The notes under the pieces were generated by a model. The model was not told the origin of the DNA. It searched no databases and saw only the letters and a program-made list of their open reading frames with translations. Of a DNA stretch of 64,000 bases, positions 1 through 7,994 are shown one piece after another. Made by a program: the position numbers and the translations under genes. Location: NCBI RefSeq assembly GCF_039535475.1, contig NZ_BAAAXG010000006.1, forward strand, positions 148,641-212,640, read 5' to 3'. Source of the stretch: Streptomyces showdoensis (lineage in GTDB: Bacteria; Actinomycetota; Actinomycetes; Streptomycetales; Streptomycetaceae). How positions within the stretch are numbered: position 1 is the first letter of the stretch; the number at the start of each line of letters is the position of its first letter.

Positions 1-31
1 CGCGGTCGGCCCGGCGGGGGGCGGCCCGGGG

Positions 32-1246
32 TCAGCTCGGAGGGATCGCCCCGGCGTAGACGTGGTCCGGGGTCACGACCTCGGTGATCGCCCGGGCCAG
101 CAGCGTGGACGGCTCCTGGCCGCCGACGAGCGAGTCGGTGTTGATGATCAGGACCAGGGTGGCCTTCCGCTCGGGCAGGTAGACCGTCACGGTCTCGTAT
201 CCCGGCAGCGAACCGTTGTGCCCGATCCAGCCGTTGGTGTCCAGGATGCCGAGGCCGTACGAGGTGCCGGGGAAGCCGGTCGGCAGCGTCTTGAGGCGCT
301 GCGCCTGGGTCTCGGGGCTGAGCAGACGCCCGGTGGCGAGGATCTCGGCCCAGCGGCGCAGGTCGTGCAGGGTCGAGGTCATCGCCCCGGCCGCCCACGC
401 CCAGCTGGGGTTCCACTCCGTGGCGTCCTCGACCTCGCCGCTGAGCGTCTGGTCGGTGTAGCCGTGGGCGTGCGGCTCCGGGAACTCGGCGGCGTACGGG
501 AGCGCCGTGTCCTTCAGGTGCGAGGGGCGCAGGACCCGGTGGCGGAGGACCTCGGCGAGCGGACGCCCGGTCACCTTCTCCACCACCAGCCCGAGCAGGA
601 CGAGGTTGGTGTTGGAGTACTGGAACTTCTCGCCGGGCTCGAAGGTGTTCTCGTGCCGCATGCCGTACGGCAGCACCTCCCGCGGTGTCCACTGCCGCCG
701 CGGCTCGCTGAGCAGGGCGTGGACGAAGTCCTCGTCCGCGGTGTACGGGAAGAGGCCGCTGCGCATCTCGGCGAGCTGGCGCAGGGTGATCCTGTGCCCG
801 TTCCGCACGCCGTGGACGTACTTCGCGATCGGGTCGTCGAGCCCGATCCGCCCCTCGTCGACCAGCTGCAGGAGGGCGGTGACCGTGAAGGTCTTGGTCT
901 CGCTGCCGATCCGGACGTAGGTGTCGGTGAACATCGGCCGGCCGGTGGCCTTGTCGGCGACGCCCGTGGCGCGCACGTAGCTCCCCCGGCCCGGCATCCA
1001 CAGCCCGGCGACGACGCCCGGGATGCCCGCCTCCTTGCGGACCTTCTCGATCGTCGCGTCCAGCCTGGCGGTCAGCTCGGGGCCGAGTCCGTCCGGCGGG
1101 CAGTCGTCGCCGTGCCGGCCGGTGTCGAGGGTCGCCACGCTCGCGGCGGGGACCGCGCCGGCGGGGGTCGTGGCCACCGGGGCCAGCACGGACGCCACCA
1201 GCAGCGTCGCGGCCAGCAGCCGACGGGAGGGCATACGTCGTCGCAT
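32..1246 (-). CDS. Secreted serine hydrolase, class C beta-lactamase / D-Ala-D-Ala carboxypeptidase-like
   Basis: 404 aa. An Arg-rich start and hydrophobic stretch (residues 9-29, ending AGA) form a Sec signal peptide, so the enzyme is exported. The penicillin-binding-protein fold is marked by the SxxK motif S115-E-T-K118 (nucleophile and general base), the YSN motif Y210-S-N212 and the HNG motif 343-345, which replaces the KTG of classical enzymes and is normal in this family (Pfam Beta-lactamase, PF00144). Length and motif spacing fit the family. Members hydrolyse D-Ala peptides, esters or beta-lactams, and substrate cannot be read from sequence. It is the downstream-most gene on its strand, 138 bp after the stop of the small coupled ORF, and may have its own promoter there. 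Family call firm, substrate open. Confidence 0.9.
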   Translation of the reverse strand: MRRRMPSRRLLAATLLVASVLAPVATTPAGAVPAASVATLDTGRHGDDCPPDGLGPELTARLDATIEKVRKEAGIPGVVAGLWMPGRGSYVRATGVADKATGRPMFTDTYVRIGSETKTFTVTALLQLVDEGRIGLDDPIAKYVHGVRNGHRITLRQLAEMRSGLFPYTADEDFVHALLSEPRRQWTPREVLPYGMRHENTFEPGEKFQYSNTNLVLLGLVVEKVTGRPLAEVLRHRVLRPSHLKDTALPYAAEFPEPHAHGYTDQTLSGEVEDATEWNPSWAWAAGAMTSTLHDLRRWAEILATGRLLSPETQAQRLKTLPTGFPGTSYGLGILDTNGWIGHNGSLPGYETVTVYLPERKATLVLIINTDSLVGGQEPSTLLARAITEVVTPDHVYAGAIPPS

Positions 1247-1384
1247 GGGGCAGGCTTCTTCCGGGTCACGGGCACGGACGGCCAGAGGACCACCGCCGCC
1301 GGGGCCGGGCGCGCCGCGCCCGGTCGTGTTCCGGCGAGTCCACCCGATCGGAGCCCCCGGGCCGCCGGGCGGCCCGGGACGCCC

Positions 1385-1852
1385 CTACGGCCCGTCGGGC
1401 CGGGCCGGCTCCACCTCCAGGAAGTGTCTGCGGCGCGGCCCCCGGTAGAGCAGGGCGTCCCAGCCGAGCCGGTCGAGCGCGGCGGCGCAGGCGGTGAGGG
1501 CGGGCTGCTCCTCCAGGCCCGCGCCCGAGCCGGGCGGCCCGAGCCACTCCACCACCGCCGTGCCGGGCCGCTCGCCGGCCGTGACCCGGTAGCCGGTGGC
1601 GGTGCGGGCGCCGGCCGCGTCGAGCGCCGAGGGCGGCTGCCGGGCCGCCTCCAGGGCGAGGGCGATCGCCCGCACCGGCTGTCTGCGTTCCCATGCGGCG
1701 GGGCTCGCCGCCGGGTCGCCGCCCTGGCGGTTGGTCAGCCGCCTGATCTGGAGCAGCCCTTCGAACGCGGCCCGCACCTCGCGCGAGCGTTGCTCCACGT
1801 CCCCCTCGGCCGGCGCGGGCCCGTCCCCCGTGGCCGCCTCGAAGCCGCTCAC
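1385..1852 (-). CDS. Uncharacterised 155-aa protein translationally coupled to the WGR protein
   Basis: A GTG start at 1852-1850 overlaps the TGA stop (1851-1849) of the upstream WGR/propeller gene as GTGA, which picks this frame over longer alternatives and suggests translational coupling. The protein (begins VSGFEAATGDGPAPAEG, ends EVEPARPDGP) has a low-complexity acidic N-terminus, a helical-looking middle (EVRAAFEGLLQIRRLTN, then RAIALALEAARQ) and a mixed C-terminal part. There is no signal peptide or membrane segment. I do not recognise a family. The stop-start overlap implies it works with, or is made in fixed ratio to, the WGR protein. Codon bias supports coding in this frame. Confidence 0.65.
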   Translation of the reverse strand: MSGFEAATGDGPAPAEGDVEQRSREVRAAFEGLLQIRRLTNRQGGDPAASPAAWERRQPVRAIALALEAARQPPSALDAAGARTATGYRVTAGERPGTAVVEWLGPPGSGAGLEEQPALTACAAALDRLGWDALLYRGPRRRHFLEVEPARPDGP

Positions 1853-3285
1853 AGCAGCCGCCGGATGTCGCCGCGGACCCGGTAGAAGCCGCCCGAGGCC
1901 GGGTGCAGGGCGTCCACGACGTAGCGGGCGCCGGGCTCCCTGATGGCGCGCGGGAACTGCACGTTCCACCCCGGCTCGTACCCCTCGGTGACGACCTGGA
2001 CGCGGGTCCTGCCGCCCTCCTGGACGCACTCCACGACGACCGTCCCGACGGGCGCGGCGCGCACCGCGTCGACGGCGGCGACGGTGGTGGCCGGCGCGTA
2101 GGTGGGCAGGGCCGCGGCCAGCTTGATGTCCTGGGCGACCGGGACGGTGCCCTGCTGGGCGGCGGCGATGGCCGCCTCGCTCGCGTCCACGCAGAGCAGC
2201 GAGCCGTCCGTGGTGACCAGGTAGAGGCGCTCGTCGCGGTACTGCATGGAGAGGGCCGAACCGCCGCCGGTGCCCAGCTTCCAGAGCCGGGTGCCGTCCT
2301 CGGCGAAGCAGTAGACGGAGGAGGCGTTGTCCCCGGCGAAGACGAAGCGGCCGCCGGGCGAGGTGGCGCAGGAGTAGACCGGGCTGTCGCAGCCGTAGAC
2401 CGCCTCGGTGCGGCCGTCCTTCTTGGCGATCCGGTGCACCTTGCGGCGCGCGGTGCCCGCGTATACGGAAGCGTCCTCCTGCCAGCCGAAGAGCACCCCG
2501 CCGTCGGCGGGCGTGTGCCACAGCTCGCCGCCGCCGTCGGGGGCGTACGCCGTCACGCCGCTGCTGTCGCCGTAGTAGACGCCGTCGGCGTCGGCGCGGA
2601 CCATCCAGGCGTGCTCGCCGCGGCCGGAGCGGGACCACTGGTGCTCGTCCTCGTGGTCGATGACGGTGAGCCGGCCGGAGCGGTCGGCGACGTCGAGGAC
2701 GCCCTCGTGGATGTCGAGCCAGAAGATGTCCACGTCGGCCGCGATGTCGTAGGCGGCGAAGGGCAGCTTCGACGACAGGTCGTAGACCCGGCCGTCGTCG
2801 CAGCCGGCGTAGATCCAGAAGTCGTCGGCGACCAGGCACTTGACGCCGTCCGGGAGGCTGAAGCGGGCCTGGACCTCGCCGGTGTGACCGAGGGTGAAGA
2901 CCTCGCCCGCCTGGTTGCCCACCCAGCAGCGCTCGTCGTCCACGTGGATGCCGAAGGCTGCCGAGCCGGTGCGGAAGCGCCACAGGACGGGCGCGACGGC
3001 ACGGGCGGTGGAGGGCGCGGAGCTGACCGCGCGGCGGCTGACGGCGCGGGCCGCGCGCTGCCCCTGGACCGCCGGCGCGTACCCCTTACGGACCTTCTCG
3101 CCTATCTTCTTCGCCGCCGCGGCCTGCGCCTTCTCGACCGTGGCGAAGGTCGAGGTCTGCGTCTGCCCGGCCGCGCCGATGCGGCCGTAACGGACCGACA
3201 CCAGGGTGCCGGTGACCGTCACTTCGTAGAACTTGTGGGCGCCGCCGCCGTCCTGGGACAGCTCCAGATAGGTCTTCGTCGTCAT
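1849..3285 (-). CDS. WGR-domain protein with C-terminal PQQ/WD-like beta-propeller
   Basis: 478 aa from the ATG at 3285; the open frame runs further upstream but that part lacks domain character. Residues 1-80 (TKTYLELSQDGGGAHKFYEV ... VRYGRIGAAGQTQT ... KKIGEKVRKGY) are a WGR domain, a module known from PARPs and MolR-type proteins where it contacts nucleic acid. From about residue 110 to the end are repeated Trp/Gly/Asp-rich blades (e.g. LWRFRTGSAAFGIHVDD, VYSCATSPGGRFVFAGDN, LWKLGTGGG) typical of a PQQ-like propeller. No signal peptide, so probably cytoplasmic. It overlaps the next gene (1385-1852) by 4 nt. A regulatory or binding role is inferred; no catalytic motif is visible. Confidence 0.8.
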   Translation of the reverse strand: MTTKTYLELSQDGGGAHKFYEVTVTGTLVSVRYGRIGAAGQTQTSTFATVEKAQAAAAKKIGEKVRKGYAPAVQGQRAARAVSRRAVSSAPSTARAVAPVLWRFRTGSAAFGIHVDDERCWVGNQAGEVFTLGHTGEVQARFSLPDGVKCLVADDFWIYAGCDDGRVYDLSSKLPFAAYDIAADVDIFWLDIHEGVLDVADRSGRLTVIDHEDEHQWSRSGRGEHAWMVRADADGVYYGDSSGVTAYAPDGGGELWHTPADGGVLFGWQEDASVYAGTARRKVHRIAKKDGRTEAVYGCDSPVYSCATSPGGRFVFAGDNASSVYCFAEDGTRLWKLGTGGGSALSMQYRDERLYLVTTDGSLLCVDASEAAIAAAQQGTVPVAQDIKLAAALPTYAPATTVAAVDAVRAAPVGTVVVECVQEGGRTRVQVVTEGYEPGWNVQFPRAIREPGARYVVDALHPASGGFYRVRGDIRRLL

Positions 3286-3472
3286 GTCGAGAACGGTAGG
3301 GGGAGGCACTGACAACGGCCCGTTCACGGCCCGCCGGACCGCCCCCAGGGACCAAAGTCCGTCCGATTCAGGACCTTCGTCACGGCAATTCGGACATTCA
3401 CCCCTGTGACGATGGGCTCTGAAGATCATCCGACACGTCGTCACCTCGACGAGGGACGGCCGGAAGGGCCCC

Positions 3473-4555
3473 ATGACCGAGCGACAGAAGCGGCCCCTGC
3501 CCGTACGTGCGCGATGGCACGCCGACGGCATACCGATGGACGACCTGTTCCGGGCCGACCCCGGGGCCCCGACCACGACGCTCCCGGCACTCCCCCGCCC
3601 GCCGCGCCCGGCCCGCCCCTCCCGTCCCGCCGTCGCCGAGGCGGAGGAACCGCAGGGGCTCCCCCTGCGCCCGCCGCCCGACGAGCCCGAACTCGTGGAG
3701 CGCGGCGGGGCGGCGGCCCCCGGCTGGCTGGCCGTCCTCGTCGGGCTGAGCGCGCTCGGCGGCGCCGGGACGCTGCTCTGGCGGGCCCGGCCGCTGCGCG
3801 CGGTCCATCTGGCGCCGTGGGAGTGGGCCGCGTTCGGCGGCTGCGTGGCCCTCGCGGTGCTCGCCTTCGGCGGGCTGACCCGCGGCCGGACGGGCTCCGC
3901 CTGGGTGCTCTCCCTGTTCGGCCGCTACCGGGGCAGCGTGCGCCGCACCGGGCTCGTCTGGATCAGCCCGTTCGTGCTGCGCCGCCGGATGGACGTGCGG
4001 CTGCGGCACTGGCGCAGCGAGCCGATCTCCGTGGTCGACGCCGAGGGCTCGGCGCTGCGCGTGGTCGTCCTGGTCGTGTGGTCGGTGAAGGACACCGCGC
4101 GGGCGCTGCTCGCCGTGGACGACCATCTCGACTACCTGCGCGAGCAGGTGGAGGCCGCCGCCGCGCGCGTGCTGTCCCAGCTGCCGGCGGACGCGTTCCG
4201 GGGCGACGGGCCCACGCTGCGGGACGCCGAGGCGGTCGGCGGCACGCTGACCCGGCTGCTGGCTGCCGAGTGCCGCCCGGTCGGCATCGCGGTCTTCTCG
4301 GCCCAGCCGACCCGGATCGAGTACGCGCCGGAGGTGGCGGCGGCGATGCAGCGGCGCCAGATCGCCGCGCTCGACGCCAAGCACCGCGACTCCGTGCTCA
4401 CCAGCGTGATCGACGCGGTGGACGACACGGTGACCCGGCTGACCTCCCGCGGGCTCGTCGAGCTCGACGACTTCGAACGCCAGGCCCTGGTCAAGGACCT
4501 GACGGTGGCCTTCTACACGCGGCGCGGCGGGCCGGCCGAACAGGGCCCGGAGTGA
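3473..4555 (+). CDS. Membrane-anchored SPFH/Band 7 domain protein
   Basis: 360 aa. A Pro/Arg-rich cytoplasmic N-terminus (1-80) is followed by two hydrophobic segments (about 84-103 and 116-134), then an SPFH (stomatin/prohibitin/flotillin) domain from about 143 to 340, recognisable in RRTGLVWISPFVLRRRMDVR, the SEPISVVDAEGSALRV strand and the helical EQVEAAAARVLSQLPADAF. Such proteins oligomerise at membranes and organise microdomains or protease complexes. A GGAAGGG stretch lies just before the ATG. It is divergent from the WGR gene across 187 bp and followed after about 100 bp by a secreted M23 peptidase. Family secure; partner unknown. Confidence 0.85.
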   Translation: MTERQKRPLPVRARWHADGIPMDDLFRADPGAPTTTLPALPRPPRPARPSRPAVAEAEEPQGLPLRPPPDEPELVERGGAAAPGWLAVLVGLSALGGAGTLLWRARPLRAVHLAPWEWAAFGGCVALAVLAFGGLTRGRTGSAWVLSLFGRYRGSVRRTGLVWISPFVLRRRMDVRLRHWRSEPISVVDAEGSALRVVVLVVWSVKDTARALLAVDDHLDYLREQVEAAAARVLSQLPADAFRGDGPTLRDAEAVGGTLTRLLAAECRPVGIAVFSAQPTRIEYAPEVAAAMQRRQIAALDAKHRDSVLTSVIDAVDDTVTRLTSRGLVELDDFERQALVKDLTVAFYTRRGGPAEQGPE

Positions 4556-4562
4556 GCGCCCG

Positions 4563-4632
4563 CCGACGCCCCCTCCCCACACCCGCCGCGCCCCTCCCCA
4601 CCCCCACGTCCCTCCCCACCCCCACGGCACCG
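4563..4632. repeat. C-rich short direct repeats between SPFH and M23 genes
   Basis: The gap between the two genes is nearly pure C with interspersed CCCTCCCCA and CCCCCAC units, repeated about four times (CCCTCCCCACACC, CCCCTCCCCACCCCCAC, CCCTCCCCACCCCCAC). The complementary strand would carry several G4-5 runs, so a G-quadruplex or i-motif is possible. No ORF or hairpin terminator was seen here. Confidence 0.6.
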
Positions 4633-4658
4633 ACCGCCCCCGAGAGAGCGAGGACCTC

Positions 4659-5612
4659 ATGGACCTGCGGACACCCGACTTCACCGACGAGATAGCCGGC
4701 TCCGGCTGCGACTGCGCGGGCTGCGCGGCGGCCCGCACGGCCGCCCGGGCCGAGCGCGGCGGCGGCGCGGCGGCCCTGCGCGGGGTGCGCTGCGCGGTCG
4801 TCGCCACGGTGGGCGCGGTGGCCCTCGCGGGCACGGGCGCGGGCACCGCGGCGGCCGAGCCCGCCCCGTCGCACGCGGGCTGGGACGGCTCGCGCTACTG
4901 GTTCAAGAACGAGTCCGGCCAGTGGCGCTGGACCAGCCACTCCGCCACGTACGCGCAGCGCACCGGCCAGGCGGCGAAGGCGGAGCGGCCGCAGGCGCGG
5001 CAGCCGCAGCGCACCGGCGCCGAGCCGGTCTTCCGGGGGCGCCAGGGCTGGGACGCGACGGACCGGGTGTACTGGTTCCGGAGCGGCGGCCACTGGTACT
5101 GGACCAGCCACCTGTGGAAGTACGAGCAGCGCACGGGCGCCAAGGGCGGCGGCTCGACGGGCGGTTCCGCCGGAGGTTCCTCCGGCGGCTCCTCGACGGG
5201 CACCTCGCGCGGCTGGACGACGCCGGTCTCCTCGTACGTCTTCACGGGCTACTACGGGCAGCACGGCTCCTGGTCGAAGGGCTACCACACGGGGCAGGAC
5301 TTCGCGGTGCCGACGGGCACCACGGTCCGTGCGGTCGGCCCCGGCCGGGTGGTGCACACCGGCTACAACCGCAGCTACGGCTACGAGGTGGTGATCCGGC
5401 ACGCCGACGGCCGCTACAGCCAGTACGCCCACCTCTCCCGGATCGACGTGTCGGCGGGCCGGAGCGTGTCGGCCGGGCAGCGCGTCGCCCGGTCCGGGGC
5501 GACGGGCCGGGTGACGGGCCCGCACCTCCACTTCGAGGTGCGGACCACGCCGTCCTTCGGCTCGGACGTCGACCCGCTGGCGTACCTGCGCTCCCACGGG
5601 GTGCGCGTCTAG
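4659..5612 (+). CDS. Secreted M23 family metallopeptidase with two aromatic repeats
   Basis: 317 aa, start preceded by GCGAGG. A long Cys-containing N-terminus (CDCAGC, 17-22) precedes a hydrophobic signal segment (about 44-66, ending AAA). Two repeats of about 30 residues follow: residues 74-103 (GWDGSRYWF ... GQWRWTSHSATYAQRTG) and 130-160 (GWDATDRVYWF ... GHWYWTSHLWKYEQRTG). A Gly/Ser linker (163-182) leads into a peptidase M23 (LytM/lysostaphin-type) domain, 187-317. Zinc ligands H210 and D214 (HTGQD) and H291 of HLHF (289-292), with H258 also conserved, are all present, so it should be an active peptidoglycan endopeptidase cutting peptide crosslinks outside the cell. The repeats are probably wall-binding; that part is inference. 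Confidence 0.9.
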   Translation: MDLRTPDFTDEIAGSGCDCAGCAAARTAARAERGGGAAALRGVRCAVVATVGAVALAGTGAGTAAAEPAPSHAGWDGSRYWFKNESGQWRWTSHSATYAQRTGQAAKAERPQARQPQRTGAEPVFRGRQGWDATDRVYWFRSGGHWYWTSHLWKYEQRTGAKGGGSTGGSAGGSSGGSSTGTSRGWTTPVSSYVFTGYYGQHGSWSKGYHTGQDFAVPTGTTVRAVGPGRVVHTGYNRSYGYEVVIRHADGRYSQYAHLSRIDVSAGRSVSAGQRVARSGATGRVTGPHLHFEVRTTPSFGSDVDPLAYLRSHGVRV

Positions 5613-5641
5613 AACGCGGCCCCGGCGGGCGGTTCCTCCGG

Positions 5642-6334
5642 TCAGGAGCCGTCCGCCGGCTGGTTCTCCCTGAGGGTGATCCGGCCCTTCCGGAGGGTCG
5701 CCAGACGCGGGGCGCGCCGGGCGATGGCGCTGTCGTGGGTGACCATGACGAAGGTCAGGCCGTGCTCCTTCCAGAGCCCCTCGAGCAGGTCGACGATCTC
5801 GTCCCGCATCGACTCGTCGAGGTTGCCGGTGGGTTCGTCGGCGAGCAGCACCTTGGGCCGCTTGACCAGGGCCCGCGCGATGGCGACGCGCTGCTGCTGG
5901 CCGCCGGAGAGCTCGGAGGGCAGGTGGGCGAGGCGCTCGCCGAGGCCGACGGACTCCAGCGCCTCGGCCGCGCGGCGGCGGCGCTCGGCGGTCCTGACGC
6001 CGAGCGGGACGAGCGCGGTCTCCACGTTCTCCTGGGCGGTGAGCGTGGGGATGAGGTTGAAGCTCTGGAAGACGAAGCCGATGTTCTGGCTGCGGACGGT
6101 GGTCAGCCGGCCCTCCGAGAGCGTCGCCAGGTCGGTGCCGTCGAGCAGGACGCTGCCCGCGGTCGGCCGGTCGAGGCCGCCGAGCATCTGCAGCAGCGTG
6201 GACTTGCCGCCGCCGGTGGGCCCCTGGATGACCAGCCGGTCGCCCTCGCTGATGGTCAGGTCGATCCCGGCCAGGGCGTCGACCCTCTCCTGGCCGCGCC
6301 GGTACTGCTTGGTGACGCCGGTGAGTTCGTACAT
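5642..6334 (-). CDS. ABC transporter ATP-binding protein, MacB/LolD type
   Basis: 230 aa with a complete nucleotide-binding domain: Walker A GPTGGGKST (38-46), Q-loop FVFQSF (88-92), signature LSGGQQQR (142-149), Walker B VLLADEP with catalytic E167 (162-168), and the H-loop H200. Length and motif spacing are those of the LolD/MacB/FtsE-like subfamily, which powers FtsX-type permeases in lipoprotein release, peptide efflux or cell-wall stress responses rather than classical import. It lies 36 bp downstream of its permease on the same strand, forming a two-gene operon. Substrate not determinable. Confidence 0.95.
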   Translation of the reverse strand: MYELTGVTKQYRRGQERVDALAGIDLTISEGDRLVIQGPTGGGKSTLLQMLGGLDRPTAGSVLLDGTDLATLSEGRLTTVRSQNIGFVFQSFNLIPTLTAQENVETALVPLGVRTAERRRRAAEALESVGLGERLAHLPSELSGGQQQRVAIARALVKRPKVLLADEPTGNLDESMRDEIVDLLEGLWKEHGLTFVMVTHDSAIARRAPRLATLRKGRITLRENQPADGS

Positions 6335-6370
6335 GGTGCTACTCCTGCGGTACGGGGTGGGGTTCGGGTG

Positions 6371-7840
6371 CTACTCGACGCGGCGCAGCGCGTCGGCGGG
6401 GCGCAGTCGCGAGGCGCGCCAGGCGCCGAACGCGCCCGCCACGAGGCCGCCGCCGAGGGCGAGGAGGACGGCGAGGGCGACGGTGGTGAGGCTGACCGGG
6501 GCGGTGAGCGCGATGTCGAGGGTCTTGCCCGCTCCCCCGCCGGCGCCGAACATCCGGCCGCCGCCCATGCCGCCGCCGGATCCGCCCAGGCCGCCCGCGC
6601 TCGCGCCGAGTTCGGCGGTGAGGGTGGGGCTGACGGCGGTGACGAGCCAGGCGCCGCCGAGGCCGGCCGCGATGCCGAGGGCGCCGCCGATGAGCCCGTT
6701 GACCAGCGCCTCGCCGACGACCTGGCGGGTGACCCGGCCGCTCTTCCAGCCCAGCGCCTTCAGGGTGCCGAACTCGCGGACCCGGCGGCTGACGGCGGAG
6801 GAGGTGAGCAGTCCGGCGACGAGGACGGCGGCGAGCAGCACCGCGTAGGAGAGCCAGGTGCCGACGGTGGTGGCGAGGCCGGAGGCGGTGTCGAGCGAGC
6901 CGGAGACGGTCTTGGCGAGGTCGGCGGAGGTGGTGACGGTGGTCCCGGAGACGTTCTTCTGGATGCCGTTCTTGACCTCGTCGATCCGGGTGGAGTCGGC
7001 GGCCTTCACATAGACCGTGGTGATCTTGCCCCTGGCGTCGGCGAGCGTCTGGGCCCGCGTGAGCGGGAGGTAGACCTGGGCCGCGGCCTGGCCGCTGTCG
7101 GCGGTCGCGATCCCGATGACGGTGAAGGCCGTGCCCTTGACGGTGAGCTTCTTGCCGACGGCGAGGTTCTCCTGCCGGGCGTAGGCGCCGTCGACGACGG
7201 CGACCGCGGCGTCGGTCTCGGTGGTCTTGAAGGTGCGGCCCTGGGTGAGGGTGGAGGTGGTGAGGGGGCCGAGGCCGGGGGCGGTGACGTCGGTGCCGTA
7301 GAGCGTGAAGGAGTTGACGTCGAAGGCGGCGCCGCCGCCGGTGACGGTGTCACCGGAGCCCGTGCCGCCGGGGCCGCCCTGCCGGAAGCCCGCGCTGCCC
7401 CCGCCGCTCTCTCCGCGCTGGATCTCGCCGCGCTCGAACCGCCCGTTGATCTTGAGGTTGACGAGGCTGAGCCCGCCGACGGCCCGGGCGACGCCCTGCT
7501 GCTTCCCGACGGTGCCGACGGTGGAGTCGGGCAGGGTCTGGAAGCCCTGCACCATCAGCCGGTCGCTGCTCTGCTCCTCGCCCGCGCCCTTGCCCTGGAA
7601 CTCGAAGCGCGGCCGCTGCGGCTGCTCCCCGGCCTTGGGCCGCTCCTGCGCCTTGGTGACCGTGAGGTCCGTGCCGAGCCCGTAGAGGGATTCCAGGACC
7701 TTGCCCTGGGCCTGCCTCATCCCGGCGGAGACGGAGCCGACGACGATGACCAGCGCGATGCCGAGCGCGAGCCCGGAGGCGACGACGAGCGCCGCCTTTC
7801 TGCGGCGGCGCAGCTCGCGCCGGAGGTAGGTGAAGAACAT
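6371..7840 (-). CDS. FtsX/MacB-type ABC transporter permease
   Basis: 489 aa. One N-terminal transmembrane helix (about 16-42, ALVVASGLALGIALVIVVGS) is followed by a large extracytoplasmic MacB-PCD-like region rich in Gly/Ser/Thr, then three C-terminal helices carrying the FtsX domain (VLLAAVLVAGLLTSSAVSRR; GEALVNGLIGGALGIAAGLGG; VALAVLLALGGGLVAGAFGAWRASRLRPADALR). The ending RPADALR is typical of FtsX permeases. An unusual Gly/Met-rich insert (GGSGGGMGGGRMFGAGGG) precedes the last helix. Transcribed first, with its ATPase 36 bp downstream. Probably effluxes or responds to a peptide or lipid-linked compound; function inferred from family only. Confidence 0.92.
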   Translation of the reverse strand: MFFTYLRRELRRRRKAALVVASGLALGIALVIVVGSVSAGMRQAQGKVLESLYGLGTDLTVTKAQERPKAGEQPQRPRFEFQGKGAGEEQSSDRLMVQGFQTLPDSTVGTVGKQQGVARAVGGLSLVNLKINGRFERGEIQRGESGGGSAGFRQGGPGGTGSGDTVTGGGAAFDVNSFTLYGTDVTAPGLGPLTTSTLTQGRTFKTTETDAAVAVVDGAYARQENLAVGKKLTVKGTAFTVIGIATADSGQAAAQVYLPLTRAQTLADARGKITTVYVKAADSTRIDEVKNGIQKNVSGTTVTTSADLAKTVSGSLDTASGLATTVGTWLSYAVLLAAVLVAGLLTSSAVSRRVREFGTLKALGWKSGRVTRQVVGEALVNGLIGGALGIAAGLGGAWLVTAVSPTLTAELGASAGGLGGSGGGMGGGRMFGAGGGAGKTLDIALTAPVSLTTVALAVLLALGGGLVAGAFGAWRASRLRPADALRRVE

Positions 7841-7941
7841 GACGGTGAAGCTAGGAGCGCCCGCTGATGGACGGATAAGGCCCGCGTAAGAATGCGATGA
7901 GAGCGGCCCGGGCCGCCCCGGGACGCTCCCTGCCGCGCCGA

Positions 7942-7994
7942 CCGCCGTACCTCAGCCGCCGTACGTCCGCCGCCGTACCTCAGCCGCCGTACGT
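7942..7994. repeat. Two-copy 25-bp direct repeat at the 3' end of the ROK gene
   Basis: The 25-bp unit beginning CCGCCGTACCTCAGCCGCCG occurs at 7942-7966 and 7970-7994 (28-bp period). The second copy contains the last codons and TGA stop of the ROK gene; the first lies just beyond the stop. It looks like a slippage duplication of the gene's tail. Confidence 0.85.

Noticed and set aside
4922..7867. 981-aa open frame on the plus strand
   Set aside because: Low-complexity Gly/Ala/Arg/Asp composition antisense to the ABC operon and out of frame with M23; a GC-rich shadow.
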